A stretch of 64,000 nucleotides of DNA from Burkholderia pyrrocinia. Lineage in GTDB: Bacteria; Pseudomonadota; Gammaproteobacteria; Burkholderiales; Burkholderiaceae. Position 1 is the first letter of the stretch. Every line of letters begins with the position of its first letter. The notes under the pieces were generated by a model. The model was not told the origin of the DNA. It was given only the letters and a program-made list of their open reading frames with translations, and searched no databases. This document shows, piece after piece, positions 35,862 through 44,918 of this stretch. The translations under genes and the position numbers were made by a program. The stretch spans positions 3,150,755 to 3,214,754 of the forward strand of contig NZ_CP011504.1 of the NCBI RefSeq assembly GCF_001028665.1, read 5' to 3'.

Positions 35862-36446
35862 TCAGATTTCCCTAAGGATTTCAAGGGGTTTCTCTTTGAC
35901 CTCGCCCGCCTTCTTTTTCGCGAACTCAATGGGCGAAGGCTCATCCTCGTCATCGAATTCTGTTCCATAAGGCAGAACGCCCAGGAGGTTTCTCCATCTG
36001 GCATCCGAAAATTTTTCGTTACCGGCTTCTTGGCATTGCTGACGCGCGCGCTGCCAAGCGGCGCCAGCACTTTTTAAGTTCCAGAGACCCCATGCCCCCA
36101 CGCCTACGCCTGCCGGAGCACCCACTCCCGAACCATCCAGGCCGACTGAAGCAGCTAATTTCAGTGCCCCAGAGCCGTACAAGCGACCCGCATTCATCGC
36201 GTTTATGCTGCATGAAGTCACTTTCGCAGGATTCACCAATCCAAGGGGGTCAACATAGGCGATTGGATTTCCGTCGACATAGGCATAAACGTTCAGTCCT
36301 CCGGATAACTGGATCGGGTCTTTAGACACGTAGCGTCCAATGTCCGGATCGTAATACCGATGCCGGTTATAGTGCAGCCCCGTCTCTTCATCGTGATACT
36401 GCCCCGGAAACCGGATCGGGTTCGTCGCCTCATTCCGCTCCGGCAT
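35862..36446 (-). CDS. Orphan Rhs C-terminal module A with 124-residue variable tip
   Basis: Residues 1-70 are the end of an Rhs core ([20 protein letters not shown], then [14 protein letters not shown] and AYVDPLGL); the following 124 residues are a unique tip with a Gly/Ala-rich hydrophobic stretch ([20 protein letters not shown]) and a charged end. Core homology continues upstream to about 36517 but a TAG precedes codon 1. The next gene downstream is a small membrane protein, so a membrane-acting toxin is one reading. No toxin family recognised. Without an N-terminus it is unlikely to be exported unless recombined into a full Rhs gene. Confidence 0.7.
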   Translation of the reverse strand: MPERNEATNPIRFPGQYHDEETGLHYNRHRYYDPDIGRYVSKDPIQLSGGLNVYAYVDGNPIAYVDPLGLVNPAKVTSCSINAMNAGRLYGSGALKLAASVGLDGSGVGAPAGVGVGAWGLWNLKSAGAAWQRARQQCQEAGNEKFSDARWRNLLGVLPYGTEFDDEDEPSPIEFAKKKAGEVKEKPLEILREI

Positions 36447-36532
36447 CTACCGCCAGACCGTCTTCTCCCCGTCCCACGCCCGATACCGCCCCAGCCACAC
36501 CACCTTCCCCGCGTCAATTCGATTAATTCTGC

Positions 36533-36928
36533 TTACAACCTCAAGCGCTCCTTTGCAGCCTCCGCAACCAAATTATCGACATCATCGACAAGGCCAGCCA
36601 ATATATCTTCAGGTACTTTCGGATTACATGCGATTGCCTGCCTAACCCCCGGATGCACGTCAGAAGCCAATCGTTCAAAGATTTCCCGACTTATCCTGCG
36701 CTTTGTTGCAACATCACAGCGAGTCATCCAATCTCCACTGCGAGACAAATAATTCATAACATTCATAGAATTCGTGTTATTTGCAGCAACAAGCCTAGAA
36801 AGTGCAGGATACTTCAACAAAACCTCAACCCAAACCTCGTCGGTTGATTCTTCATATATTTTACCAAACTCGTTCACATCTTCACTTTCAGCATACACCT
36901 TAAATTCATCAGCTGATTTAATTTTCAT
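36533..36928 (-). CDS. Candidate immunity protein with leucine-rich-variant/HEAT-like repeats
   Basis: A 131-residue soluble protein. The pattern LLKYPALSRLVAANNTNSMN, ISREIFERLASDVHPGVRQA and CNPKVPEDILAGLVDDVDNL resembles leucine-rich-repeat-variant (LRV) or HEAT units, a fold used by several immunity proteins. Its ATG immediately follows the stop of orphan toxin module B (TAA then ATG), the position of a cognate immunity gene. Its stop lies 15 bases before Rhs module A. Specific pairing is inferred. Confidence 0.65.
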   Translation of the reverse strand: MKIKSADEFKVYAESEDVNEFGKIYEESTDEVWVEVLLKYPALSRLVAANNTNSMNVMNYLSRSGDWMTRCDVATKRRISREIFERLASDVHPGVRQAIACNPKVPEDILAGLVDDVDNLVAEAAKERLRL

Positions 36929-37429
36929 TTACCCACCTTTCGCATCCCGACACTTCATCCCGCTCATTGGTATCTCTTTTCCAGTCACACCTTTATGTTT
37001 GTCCATATAGTCGCCGTAAATATCAGCATCATTCTCGTGCACTAGACTTCCTCCAATTTGCCGCATAACCTTCCACGCAGAACCGCCGTGCCCCTCAGTG
37101 TCGGTAGACCACCATAGCTTCGTAGTGGGGTCTCGAAAGTATTTGACACGAGTTCCGTTGAGCATCGCCTCACAAATTCGGTCGTAGCGGGTTACTTCCC
37201 ACTCATTCCTGCAAGGACATTTGGAGTTCTGATTTGGCTTGTTCGATGTGGGTTTTCTTCCCGCTCCGCCACTTGATGTGCCCGCCAAGCCGAGTGGGTC
37301 AATCCACTCGATCGGATTGGGTGCGTATTGATAGACGTTGATCCCACCCGCCAGCCCGATCGGGTCTTTGCTAATGAACCGCCCCGAACTTGGATCGTAG
37401 TACCGATACCGGTTGTAATGCAGCCCCGT
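36929..37429 (-). pseudogene. Orphan Rhs C-terminal module B with 118-residue tip
   Basis: The frame runs from codon ACG at 37427-37429, directly after TAG 37430-37432, so the module has no start codon. The first 48 residues are Rhs core ([20 protein letters not shown] to WIDPLGL); the tip follows ([58 protein letters not shown]). The block WWSxDxxGHGGSA occurs at the end of other polymorphic toxins, but I cannot name its activity; a nuclease is a guess. The immunity candidate at 36533 follows without a gap. Confidence 0.7.
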
Positions 37430-37603
37430 CTATATATCGTCGCACTCCCCAGTGCATATCACGAAGAGCAACGCCCGTGGCATGGAACGCGACCCTCGAC
37501 GTAACCACATCACCCCCAGCCTAGTCGATGGCATGCCTTCGGCAATGAAGCGTTGCGAAATTTTTGCAAGGCCGAAGGGCACGACCATCGAACCGAGTTG
37601 TAC

Positions 37604-37882
37604 TCACGGAGCAAACCCGTCCTTAACGATTCTTTGTGCCGCTGCCTCGATATGTCTCTTCGAAACGCTCTCGACGATCACGATACCGGACATATAAAAG
37701 AATCCGTTATCACGGATACTATCGGCCGCATCCTGAGTGAATCTAGCCATATCGTAAAAATTCAGCTCTACCTCAGCTCCCTCGAATAGGACAAGAACGC
37801 CCTCTAAAAATCCTTTTTCTTCGTGTTCAAATTCAGCAAGTTCATCGTACCAACTGGGGTATTTGATTTCAATTTTTCTCAT
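37604..37882 (-). CDS. Candidate immunity protein for Rhs module C
   Basis: A 92-residue acidic protein (MRKIEIKYPSWYDELAEFEH, GFLEGVLVLFEGAEVELNFY) of no family I recognise. ATG 37882 follows GAGGG and starts 10 bases after the stop of Rhs module C; a TTG two codons earlier is also possible. Position, size, acidity and low GC match other Rhs immunity genes in this island. Confidence 0.65.
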   Translation of the reverse strand: MRKIEIKYPSWYDELAEFEHEEKGFLEGVLVLFEGAEVELNFYDMARFTQDAADSIRDNGFFYMSGIVIVESVSKRHIEAAAQRIVKDGFAP

Positions 37883-37892
37883 TTTCAATCCC

Positions 37893-38912
37893 TCACTTTG
37901 TCTTGATTTTACCTAGAGCACCCTTGTAGTCGATCTCTGCCATGGGACCTGCCGGCGTTATTTCAAAGTGTGCGGGATCCTTACCCCGCTGAATTATTTG
38001 CAAATTATCCGGAACAGACTCTGATTCGATCTCATGGGGAACAAACCCCCTGCAGGAGCAACTCTCTGGGTTATCGAACACAGACACGCCATGTGTAGGC
38101 TGGACCTTGCCATCCCGTACCTTGTACTCGCCCGGCCGCGGCTCAAATGATGGCTTATTCCCTACTTTCGCCCCTCGATAGTATTTCGTCAGACCAAATG
38201 GATCGACCCACTGCACTGGATTCGAGGCATATTGATAGACGTTGATGCCGCCTACCAGCCCGATCGGGTCCTTCGAGATGAACCGGCCCGTCTGCGGATC
38301 ATAGTAGCGGTTGCGGTTATAGTGCAGCCCCGTCTCTTCATCGTGATACTGCCCCGGAAACCGAATCGGATTCGTCGCCTCATTCCGCTCCGGCGTCTCC
38401 CGCCAGACCCTCTTCTCCCCGCCCCACGCCCGATACCGCCCCAGCCACACCACCTTCCCCGCGTCATCCACCAGTTCCTGCGGTGTCCCCAGATGATCGT
38501 TCTGGTAAAACAGCGTCGCATGCCGCGTCTTCGCCGGCACCTGCACGAACCGCCCGTCCGTGCCCGTCGCAATGAACGCCGCCTCCACCAGCGTCTCGTC
38601 CAGCCGCGCCAGCGGCACGAACGTCCCCGGTTCATGCAGGTAGATCGACGCCCCTCGCCACTGAGGCCGCTCCCCGAACGTATGCATCCGCTGCGCCACC
38701 GGCAACGAATACTCATCAGCCGGATCCTCCCGCACCACATTCGTCGGACGATGCATCACCGGCTCGCGCTCGCCCGGCTGCTGCGGCGGGATATGGAACC
38801 GCTCCTCCAGCAGCAGCACATCGCCGTCCCACGTGAACACCGTCCGGTCGATGCTGCCGTCCCGCTGCTCCACCTCCTTCAGCGTCCGACGGCCGATCAT
38901 GGTTGACGCCAA
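37893..38912 (-). CDS. Orphan Rhs C-terminal module C with 98-residue tip
   Basis: The longest orphan fragment. From about 38897 (GRRTLKEVEQRDGSIDRTVF) to DPFGL near residue 241 it is nearly identical to the core end of the full-length Rhs protein. The 98-residue tip starts TKYYRGAKVGNKPSFEPRPG and contains HGVSVFDNP and HFEITPAGPM; the order Arg, Ser-x-Phe, Glu is loosely like ADP-ribosyltransferase folds, which I cannot confirm. Core homology begins exactly at the start codon of a SymE-like remnant on the other strand. Immunity candidate at 37604-37882. Confidence 0.75.
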   Translation of the reverse strand: MASTMIGRRTLKEVEQRDGSIDRTVFTWDGDVLLLEERFHIPPQQPGEREPVMHRPTNVVREDPADEYSLPVAQRMHTFGERPQWRGASIYLHEPGTFVPLARLDETLVEAAFIATGTDGRFVQVPAKTRHATLFYQNDHLGTPQELVDDAGKVVWLGRYRAWGGEKRVWRETPERNEATNPIRFPGQYHDEETGLHYNRNRYYDPQTGRFISKDPIGLVGGINVYQYASNPVQWVDPFGLTKYYRGAKVGNKPSFEPRPGEYKVRDGKVQPTHGVSVFDNPESCSCRGFVPHEIESESVPDNLQIIQRGKDPAHFEITPAGPMAEIDYKGALGKIKTK

Positions 38913-39114
38913 TCTTAAACGTCACGGAACCGTTCATCACAATGCAGCACAAGCGCGACATGGACCGTTACGGACGGAAAGCCCTCTACGACGAGAGCCA
39001 CTGTGAGCCGCTGGACCTGTGGCTCAGCGGCTGGCCCACGATGAAGGCTTCCATGCCGGCCAAAAGCTCTGCGTTCACGTTGAACATGGCAAGCTCATCA
39101 TCACCGCCACCTGA
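38899..39114 (+). pseudogene. Frameshifted SymE-like gene
   Basis: From ATG 38899 the plus strand reads MVDANLKRHGTVHHNAAQAR and soon runs into stops; a downstream frame gives LAHDEGFHAGQKLCVHVEHG then KLIITAT and TGA at 39112-39114. The latter is the typical SymE/AbrB-like end (EAGF-PG-K-x-V-E-G-LII). Two or more frame changes separate the parts. SymE-family genes are often found next to Burkholderia Rhs loci. Non-functional as read. Confidence 0.65.
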
Positions 39115-39145
39115 ACGCCGAGCTTCAACTAATCACACCAACAAT

Positions 39146-39167
39146 AAGGGCCGCTCAAGCGGCCCTT
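39146..39167. terminator. 10-bp hairpin between SymE remnant and Imm53-like gene
   Basis: AAGGGCCGCT-CA-AGCGGCCCTT is a perfect 10-2-10 inverted repeat lying between convergent genes. The ends supply short A and T runs on both strands, so it can serve as a bidirectional terminator. Its core GCCGCTCAAGCGGC recurs at 40217-40230. Confidence 0.65.
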
Positions 39168-39172
39168 CTTCC

Positions 39173-39448
39173 TTATCGCAACCAATCGACAACGAGCGCC
39201 AGTAGTTCATTCAGATTACCAGGACCACCGTATCCGACGAATTCCGTTTCGGTCGCCTTCACCGTGATCCAATTTTCTTCATCGCGCTCTGCATTCATAT
39301 CGGCAGGCTTCCTCCCTAACGCACCACTTACCTTAACCCTCCAGCCCGGGTTGTCAATATTGGTAATCTCAACGCCATAAGAGTGCTCCCAAACATCATC
39401 GCATTGGGAGGTATACCAGTTTTGCAAAGCATCAATCGGATCACTCAT
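39173..39448 (-). CDS. Imm53-like immunity protein
   Basis: A 91-residue protein. [20 protein letters not shown] followed by [14 protein letters not shown] is the characteristic Imm53 pattern (W-x-x-QC-x-x-WEH-x-YG, then DNPGW). The start is ATG 39448, overlapping the toxin stop as ATGA and preceded by AGGGG; an earlier in-frame ATG at 39454 is less likely. It neutralises the tip of Rhs module D. Family assignment is by remembered motif. Confidence 0.8.
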   Translation of the reverse strand: MSDPIDALQNWYTSQCDDVWEHSYGVEITNIDNPGWRVKVSGALGRKPADMNAERDEENWITVKATETEFVGYGGPGNLNELLALVVDWLR

Positions 39449-39933
39449 TTGCACAGCCCCTTTCGTCTCGCCAGTTCCCTTGCAACTCGAACGTCTTGTT
39501 TAGTCGCAGCCCTTGTAACCTCCGTCTTTTTCGATGTCGTCACCCGGCCGTTTGGTCCAACGTTAATTGTACGAGTCTGAACATGAGGTGTCGGAATATC
39601 TGTTCCCGTAGCCTTATCGAAATGCGATGCCCCTTGCAGATCAATGTGGCCTTGTGTTGTGGGTGTAGAGAACGTTACCGAATTTTGGTTGATCTGTTTG
39701 GAAAGTTCTTGGGCCATCTCAGTTGAATCTTTCGGCCCCTGAGACGCGTAATCGTTGCAGCTAGGTAAGCATTTAGGACGCTGCGTCGAAAGCCCTAACG
39801 GGTCGATCCAGCTTATTGGGTTCGGCGCGTACTGATAGACATTGATCCCACCCGCCAGCCCGATCGGATTTTTGCTAATGAACCGTCCACTGCCCGGATC
39901 ATAGTACCGATACCGGTTGTAATGCAGCCCCGT
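39445..39933 (-). pseudogene. Orphan Rhs C-terminal module D with probable type-24 polymorphic toxin tip
   Basis: The frame begins at ACG 39931-39933 after TAG 39934-39936, with 48 residues of Rhs core ([20 protein letters not shown] to WIDPLGL). The 114-residue tip ends with [40 protein letters not shown] and a basic tail, resembling polymorphic toxin type 24, which I recall pairing with Imm53. The downstream gene is Imm53-like, supporting the call. No start codon, so it is a silent cassette. Confidence 0.75.
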
Positions 39934-39936
39934 CTA

Positions 39937-40195
39937 TACGTCGCGCTCCTTCACTCTCCAAGTCAAAAAGCACGATGCCTGAGGCGCAGAACACCACCCG
40001 CGTCGTAGTCGTATTGCGCCACCCGCTAGGTGTCGGCGCGCCTTTGGCTGCGGGTGTTGAGTAATTTCCTCAGGGCGACGCAAGCCGGAAACCCACCTCG
40101 TCGTATTCATGGTGCACCGTCTTGCCATCGTCCCCCGTCTGCTCGATCAATTGGCCGATTCCGTCGTACTTGATTTCCATCTCCCCCGACCTCGA
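39937..40195 (-). pseudogene. Decayed Rhs core fragment of a second type
   Basis: From about 40180 the minus strand reads MEIKYDGIGQLIEQTGDDGK then TVHHEYDEVGFRLASP and a stop, an Rhs/YD-repeat segment unlike the main core here. Further down, in another frame, AQYDYDAGGVLRLRHRA is another YD-like unit. The fragment runs up to the TAG that precedes module D. It is evidence of an older Rhs gene. Confidence 0.55.
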
Positions 40196-40216
40196 CTAAC
40201 CACGTGTATACCAGGT

Positions 40217-40234
40217 GCCGCTCAAGCGGCCTTT
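40217..40234. terminator. Hairpin GCCGCT-CA-AGCGGC downstream of the module E immunity gene
   Basis: A perfect 6-2-6 stem (40217-40222, 40225-40230) followed by CTTT on the plus strand. It lies just past the end of the minus-strand immunity gene (40240) and has the same core as the hairpin at 39146-39167, which has the same relation to another immunity gene. Termination is plausible. Confidence 0.5.
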
Positions 40235-40239
40235 CGTTA

Positions 40240-40491
40240 CTACGCTTCTGACAAGTATGCCTTCAACATTTCTAGGAGCTCATCCTTTGAATAGACGAAC
40301 TCTTCTCCCGCACTCATTCCCCCGATCGTGTCGAGCAGCGTGTCGAGCCTCTGATCACCATAGCGATACGCCCTAGCATCAAGCGACTTGAGATAGACAT
40401 ATCGAGCGCAGATTTCCGGGTCATAAAGTTGCGTTTCGATGAACTCCATTATTTCCGTGACCAATTTCAGTTTTTCATCGCGTTTATTCAT
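40240..40491 (-). CDS. Candidate immunity protein for Rhs module E
   Basis: An 83-residue, helix-rich acidic protein (MNKRDEKLKLVTEIMEFIET, DLLEMLKAYL type end). No family recognised. ATG 40491 starts 2 bases after the TGA of module E; an in-frame GTG at 40500 would overlap it. Position and low GC fit an immunity gene. Confidence 0.65.
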   Translation of the reverse strand: MNKRDEKLKLVTEIMEFIETQLYDPEICARYVYLKSLDARAYRYGDQRLDTLLDTIGGMSAGEEFVYSKDELLEMLKAYLSEA

Positions 40492-40493
40492 CG

Positions 40494-41003
40494 TCAGCAC
40501 CTACATGGACCATTAATTGCTCTGCCGCCCGGCGTCGCCTTCCCTTGATCTATGTCCGCCTTGGTCGGTGGGTAGTGTGGTAAATCCAGAATCTCGCCAT
40601 CATTCATCTTAGGATGAACGCGATTCACCATTCCAGAATGGTCATACGTCTCTTCCCAACTGCGTACTTGACCAGTAGCAGGGTTCCATTCGGTAACGTG
40701 TGATCGTCCTCTCGTCGGTCCGGCAGTTCTGGCTAACGCTTCTTTATCGTAGTACCGGACACGTCCGTCTGGCAGCGCACGCATTCGATCAGCAGTCGCC
40801 TGTGCTCCTTCAAGCGCTGAAAGCTTCCGACGAAGTTTTTCTGCTGGACTATCGCATCTGAGCCCCAGCGGATCAACCCAACCGATGGGGTTAGGCGCAT
40901 ATTGATAGACGTTGACCCCACCCGCCAGCCCGATCGGGTCATTGCTGATGAACCTGCCTGTGTTGGGATCATAGTACCGATGCCGGTTATAGTGCAGCCC
41001 CGT
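40494..41003 (-). pseudogene. Orphan Rhs C-terminal module E with 121-residue tip
   Basis: Begins at ACG 41001-41003 directly after TAG 41004-41006, with 48 Rhs core residues ([20 protein letters not shown] to WVDPLGL). The tip has [58 protein letters not shown] and HYPPTKAD. Clustered His and Asp residues suggest a metal-dependent hydrolase, perhaps HNH-like, but I cannot name the family with confidence. Immunity candidate at 40240-40491. Confidence 0.7.
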
Positions 41004-41557
41004 CTACTTGCCGCTATGGCCAACCTTTCAGCTTTCGCAATCTCCTGCGGCGATGCATGTCACATTCATCGTCGTAGCGGTATCGCGCGGTAAATGACAC
41101 GTCGTTGAGCCTTGTGTTGGGCGCAAAGTAATAATGAGCCACTTCGCGCGAAGTAAATCTAAGCCACCTTTCAGTACAGTCAGCCTTTTGCGCGCAAAGG
41201 CTGGCGATGCTCCAGAAGGAACAGTGGATGCAAATCCATGTGCTCAAAGCCCAAGGCGTATCGGAGCGCGAGATCGCGCGGCGCCTGGGCATTTCTCGCA
41301 ACACGGTGGCGCGGTACCTGTCGGCTGAGGAAGTGCCGCGCTACAAGCCGCGTGAACCGCGGCCAACCAAGCTCGGAGCGTTCGAGGCGTACATCATCGA
41401 GCGCATGAGGGCCGCAGCACCGGAGACCATCGCAGCGCCGGCGCTGCTGCGCGAGTTGCGGGCGCGCGGCTACGAGGGCCAACTGCGAAGCCTGCAGGCT
41501 TTCATGAACACGCATAAGCCCATGCCTGGAGTTGCCCCTGTAATACCGGACACAGCG

Positions 41558-42445
41558 TCACACTAAGGTTGCCGAATCCATCGAGCGCCGGAACTCGCGA
41601 GGCGAGCGGTATTTCAGCGCGCTATGGGGATGCTTCTCGTTGTAATGCTCGAACGCGATGGCCAAGTTGCGTGCAGCAGTCGCTGCGTCCGGCTTCGGCA
41701 TGAAGGCGACGTAGTCGCGTTTCATCGTCTTCACGAAGCTCTCGGCCATCCCATTACTTTGTGGGCTGCACACCGGTGTGGTCAATGGCTTCAGGCCGAT
41801 GGCCACTGCGAATCGGCGCGTGTCGTCGGCCGTGTAGCCCGAACCGTTGTCGCTCAGCCACTCGATTTCGGATGGCGTATGCAGCTCGTTGCCAAACCGA
41901 TTTTCCACTGCAGCCAGCATCACGTCTCGCACGATGTCGCCGCTGTGGCCTGCTGTCGTGGCCGCCCAGCTCATCGCCTCTCGGTCGCAGCAATCCAGCG
42001 CAAACGTCACCCGCAGCGGCTCGCCGTTGTCGCAGCGGAACTCGAAGCCGTCCGAGCACCATCGCTGATTGCTGCGCGCGACGGCCACCTTGCCATCGTG
42101 TCGACGTTGGGGGTGAGGCGGAAGCGGCCGGCGCTGCATCAGCAACCCGTGCGTGCGCATGACGCGATAGATGCGCTTGGCATTGAACGGCACCAGCCCA
42201 ACCGCGACGCGCTCGTTGCGCAATATGCCCCAAACCCGGCGATAGCCATAGCTGGGCAAATCGCCGATGACCCGGCGGATTTCCTCGACCGCGGTCGCGT
42301 CGTCAGTCTGCCTCGATTGACGGCCATCGCGCCACGTCGCCGGACGCGACAGTCGTGCCGATACGTTCGAGCGCGACACGCCGAGAACTTCACAAACCAG
42401 TTTCACTGGTCGTCCTCCGGCAGCGAGGGCGAGTGCGCTATCCAT
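41558..42445 (-). CDS. IS3-family transposase OrfB (DDE integrase domain)
   Basis: A 295-residue protein with HTH_21 and rve domains: Asp in [16 protein letters not shown], Asp in [14 protein letters not shown] and Glu in [15 protein letters not shown]. The 43-base overlap with orfA (to 42445) implies that OrfAB is made by programmed -1 frameshifting, as in other IS3 elements. All catalytic residues are present, so it may be active. Confidence 0.93.
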   Translation of the reverse strand: MDSALALAAGGRPVKLVCEVLGVSRSNVSARLSRPATWRDGRQSRQTDDATAVEEIRRVIGDLPSYGYRRVWGILRNERVAVGLVPFNAKRIYRVMRTHGLLMQRRPLPPHPQRRHDGKVAVARSNQRWCSDGFEFRCDNGEPLRVTFALDCCDREAMSWAATTAGHSGDIVRDVMLAAVENRFGNELHTPSEIEWLSDNGSGYTADDTRRFAVAIGLKPLTTPVCSPQSNGMAESFVKTMKRDYVAFMPKPDAATAARNLAIAFEHYNEKHPHSALKYRSPREFRRSMDSATLV

Positions 42446-42798
42446 TTTTTTGCCCGGCCGTACTCGACTGCTTCGCGGAGAATCTCGTTCTCCATGGTCT
42501 TCTTGCCGAGCATCCGTTGCAGCTCACGAATCTGCTTGAGCGCGTCGGCCAGCTCTGAGGCGGGAACCACTTCCTCGCCAGCCTTGACCGCTGACAGGCT
42601 CCCGTCCTGGTACAGCTTGCGCCAGTGGAACAGTTGGTTCGGATTCACGCCGTGCTGGCGCGCGACCATCGAAACCGATTTCCCCGGCTCGAAACTCTCG
42701 CGAACCATCGCCAGCTTCTGCTCCGCCGTCCAGCGCCGCCGGCGCTCCGGGCCCGTCAACACTTCCATCACTTCCTGCCTGGTGTTAGTCAAAAACAC
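42403..42798 (-). CDS. IS3-family transposase OrfA (helix-turn-helix, leucine zipper)
   Basis: A 131-residue protein: [20 protein letters not shown] followed by [20 protein letters not shown] is the HTH_Tnp_1 domain, and the region [20 protein letters not shown] is the leucine zipper. The start may be the internal Met at about 42768 ([12 protein letters not shown]), usual for the IS2 group. Overlaps orfB. Confidence 0.92.
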   Translation of the reverse strand: MFLTNTRQEVMEVLTGPERRRRWTAEQKLAMVRESFEPGKSVSMVARQHGVNPNQLFHWRKLYQDGSLSAVKAGEEVVPASELADALKQIRELQRMLGKKTMENEILREAVEYGRAKKWIAHSPSLPEDDQ

Positions 42799-43509
42799 AG
42801 TCTTATGCCTACCCGTTATTGTAAGTGGGTGACTGTGTCCGGCGTTTCAGGGGGCTGCTCCAATGCCGAAGCCCGATCCAGTCGTAAGGTTCGAGACCGA
42901 GCCCGGTCGGCAGATGCAGTGCGATTTCGTTGTCTTCCGACGAGGCACCGACCCGCTTTACGCCTTCACCGCCACGCTCGGCTTCAGTCGTTGGCGCTGG
43001 GCACGCTTCACCACCGATGAACGCGCCGAGACGCTGGTTGCCTGTCATCATGCGCTGTTCGAAGCCTTGGGTGGCATTCCTCGCGAGATCCTTTACGACA
43101 ACGCCAAGACCATCGTTGTCGAGCGCGATGCTTATGGCGACGGCCAACATCGCTGGCACGCCGGCCTGCTCGATCTGGCCAAGCGGTACGGCTTCCTGCC
43201 CAGATTGTGCCAACCGTACCGCGCGCAGACCAAGGGCAAGGTCGAGCGATTCCACCGCTATCTGCGCGGCAATTTCTATGTGCCGCTGGCAAGCCAGCTT
43301 AAACAATCCGGCTTGATGCTCGATGCCGCGACTGCGAACGTCGAGGTGAGTAAATGGCTGCGCGACGTGGCCAACCAGCGCGTGCATCCGGTTACCGGGC
43401 AGGCACCCGCGATTCTGTTGGAGCAACGAGAACGGGCTTGCTTGCTCGATATGCCTGGCTACACATTGCCCCGATTGCCGGCTCGCGCCGTCGCTCGGCC
43501 GCGCGTTGA

Positions 43510-44346
<837 letters not shown>

Positions 44347-44522
44347 CGACTGGCTCAGTTTTACTTTGCGCGATCAGGCGCGAAGTGGCTCAGATTTCAA
44401 ATGCGTTTGACACCTTGTGTAGCAAGGCTCTCGACATCGCACGACAACTGGCCAGAGCAGTTCAGTGAGCATGTCGTACACGCATCGAGAACTTCGGAAT
44501 CAAACCCAACGAGCACCTCACG

Positions 44523-44918
44523 TTAGGCGCTACCTAGATAGCCATACGTGATCCCCTCCACGCGAACCCAGTCGCACTTCAACGCAATCGACGCGCCTTC
44601 CTTGCAATTGATCTTTATCGAAACATCATTGTCGGTGACGGTTGATACAAACGTCGCAACAATGTTGTCATGTCCCCACTCCCCGATCGAGAGGCCGGAA
44701 ACACCGATAAACGATAAATTTATATAGACGACGTCGTAGTCTTTCGGCCATCGGTTCGGCTGAGACAACGGCTTCTGCGTAATCATGATTCTCATCGACA
44801 GTCGCGGTTCGTCCCGCTTGAGTTGAACCTCGACGATCTCGGCGCCAGCAAGCGGTGCATCGTTCCCATAGAGTGCGGTGAGGGCTTGTGGATTCATGAT
44901 CCGCTGTATCAGGCTCAT
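44523..44918 (-). CDS. Imm50-like immunity protein
   Basis: A 131-residue protein; the layout GNDAPLAGAEIVEVQLKRDE, MRIMITQKPLSQPNRWPKDY and VVYINLSFIGVSGLSIGEWG resembles the Imm50 family. Its ATG 44918 overlaps the stop of the full-length Rhs gene as ATGA, so toxin and immunity are co-translated. It should neutralise the HNH-type tip. The family call is from memory of the pattern. Confidence 0.7.
   Translation of the reverse strand: MSLIQRIMNPQALTALYGNDAPLAGAEIVEVQLKRDEPRLSMRIMITQKPLSQPNRWPKDYDVVYINLSFIGVSGLSIGEWGHDNIVATFVSTVTDNDVSIKINCKEGASIALKCDWVRVEGITYGYLGSA

Larger units (their letters stand above)
41527..42862 (-). mobile_element. IS3-family (IS2-group) insertion sequence
   Basis: A 1336-bp element with imperfect inverted ends beginning TGGAG and reaching CCGGACACAG on both sides (41527 onward; complement ending 42862). 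The 5-bp target duplication ATGCC is at 41522-41526 and 42863-42867. It carries overlapping orfA and orfB in the minus orientation. Intact ends, intact frames and an unblemished duplication indicate a recent insertion. Confidence 0.92.
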
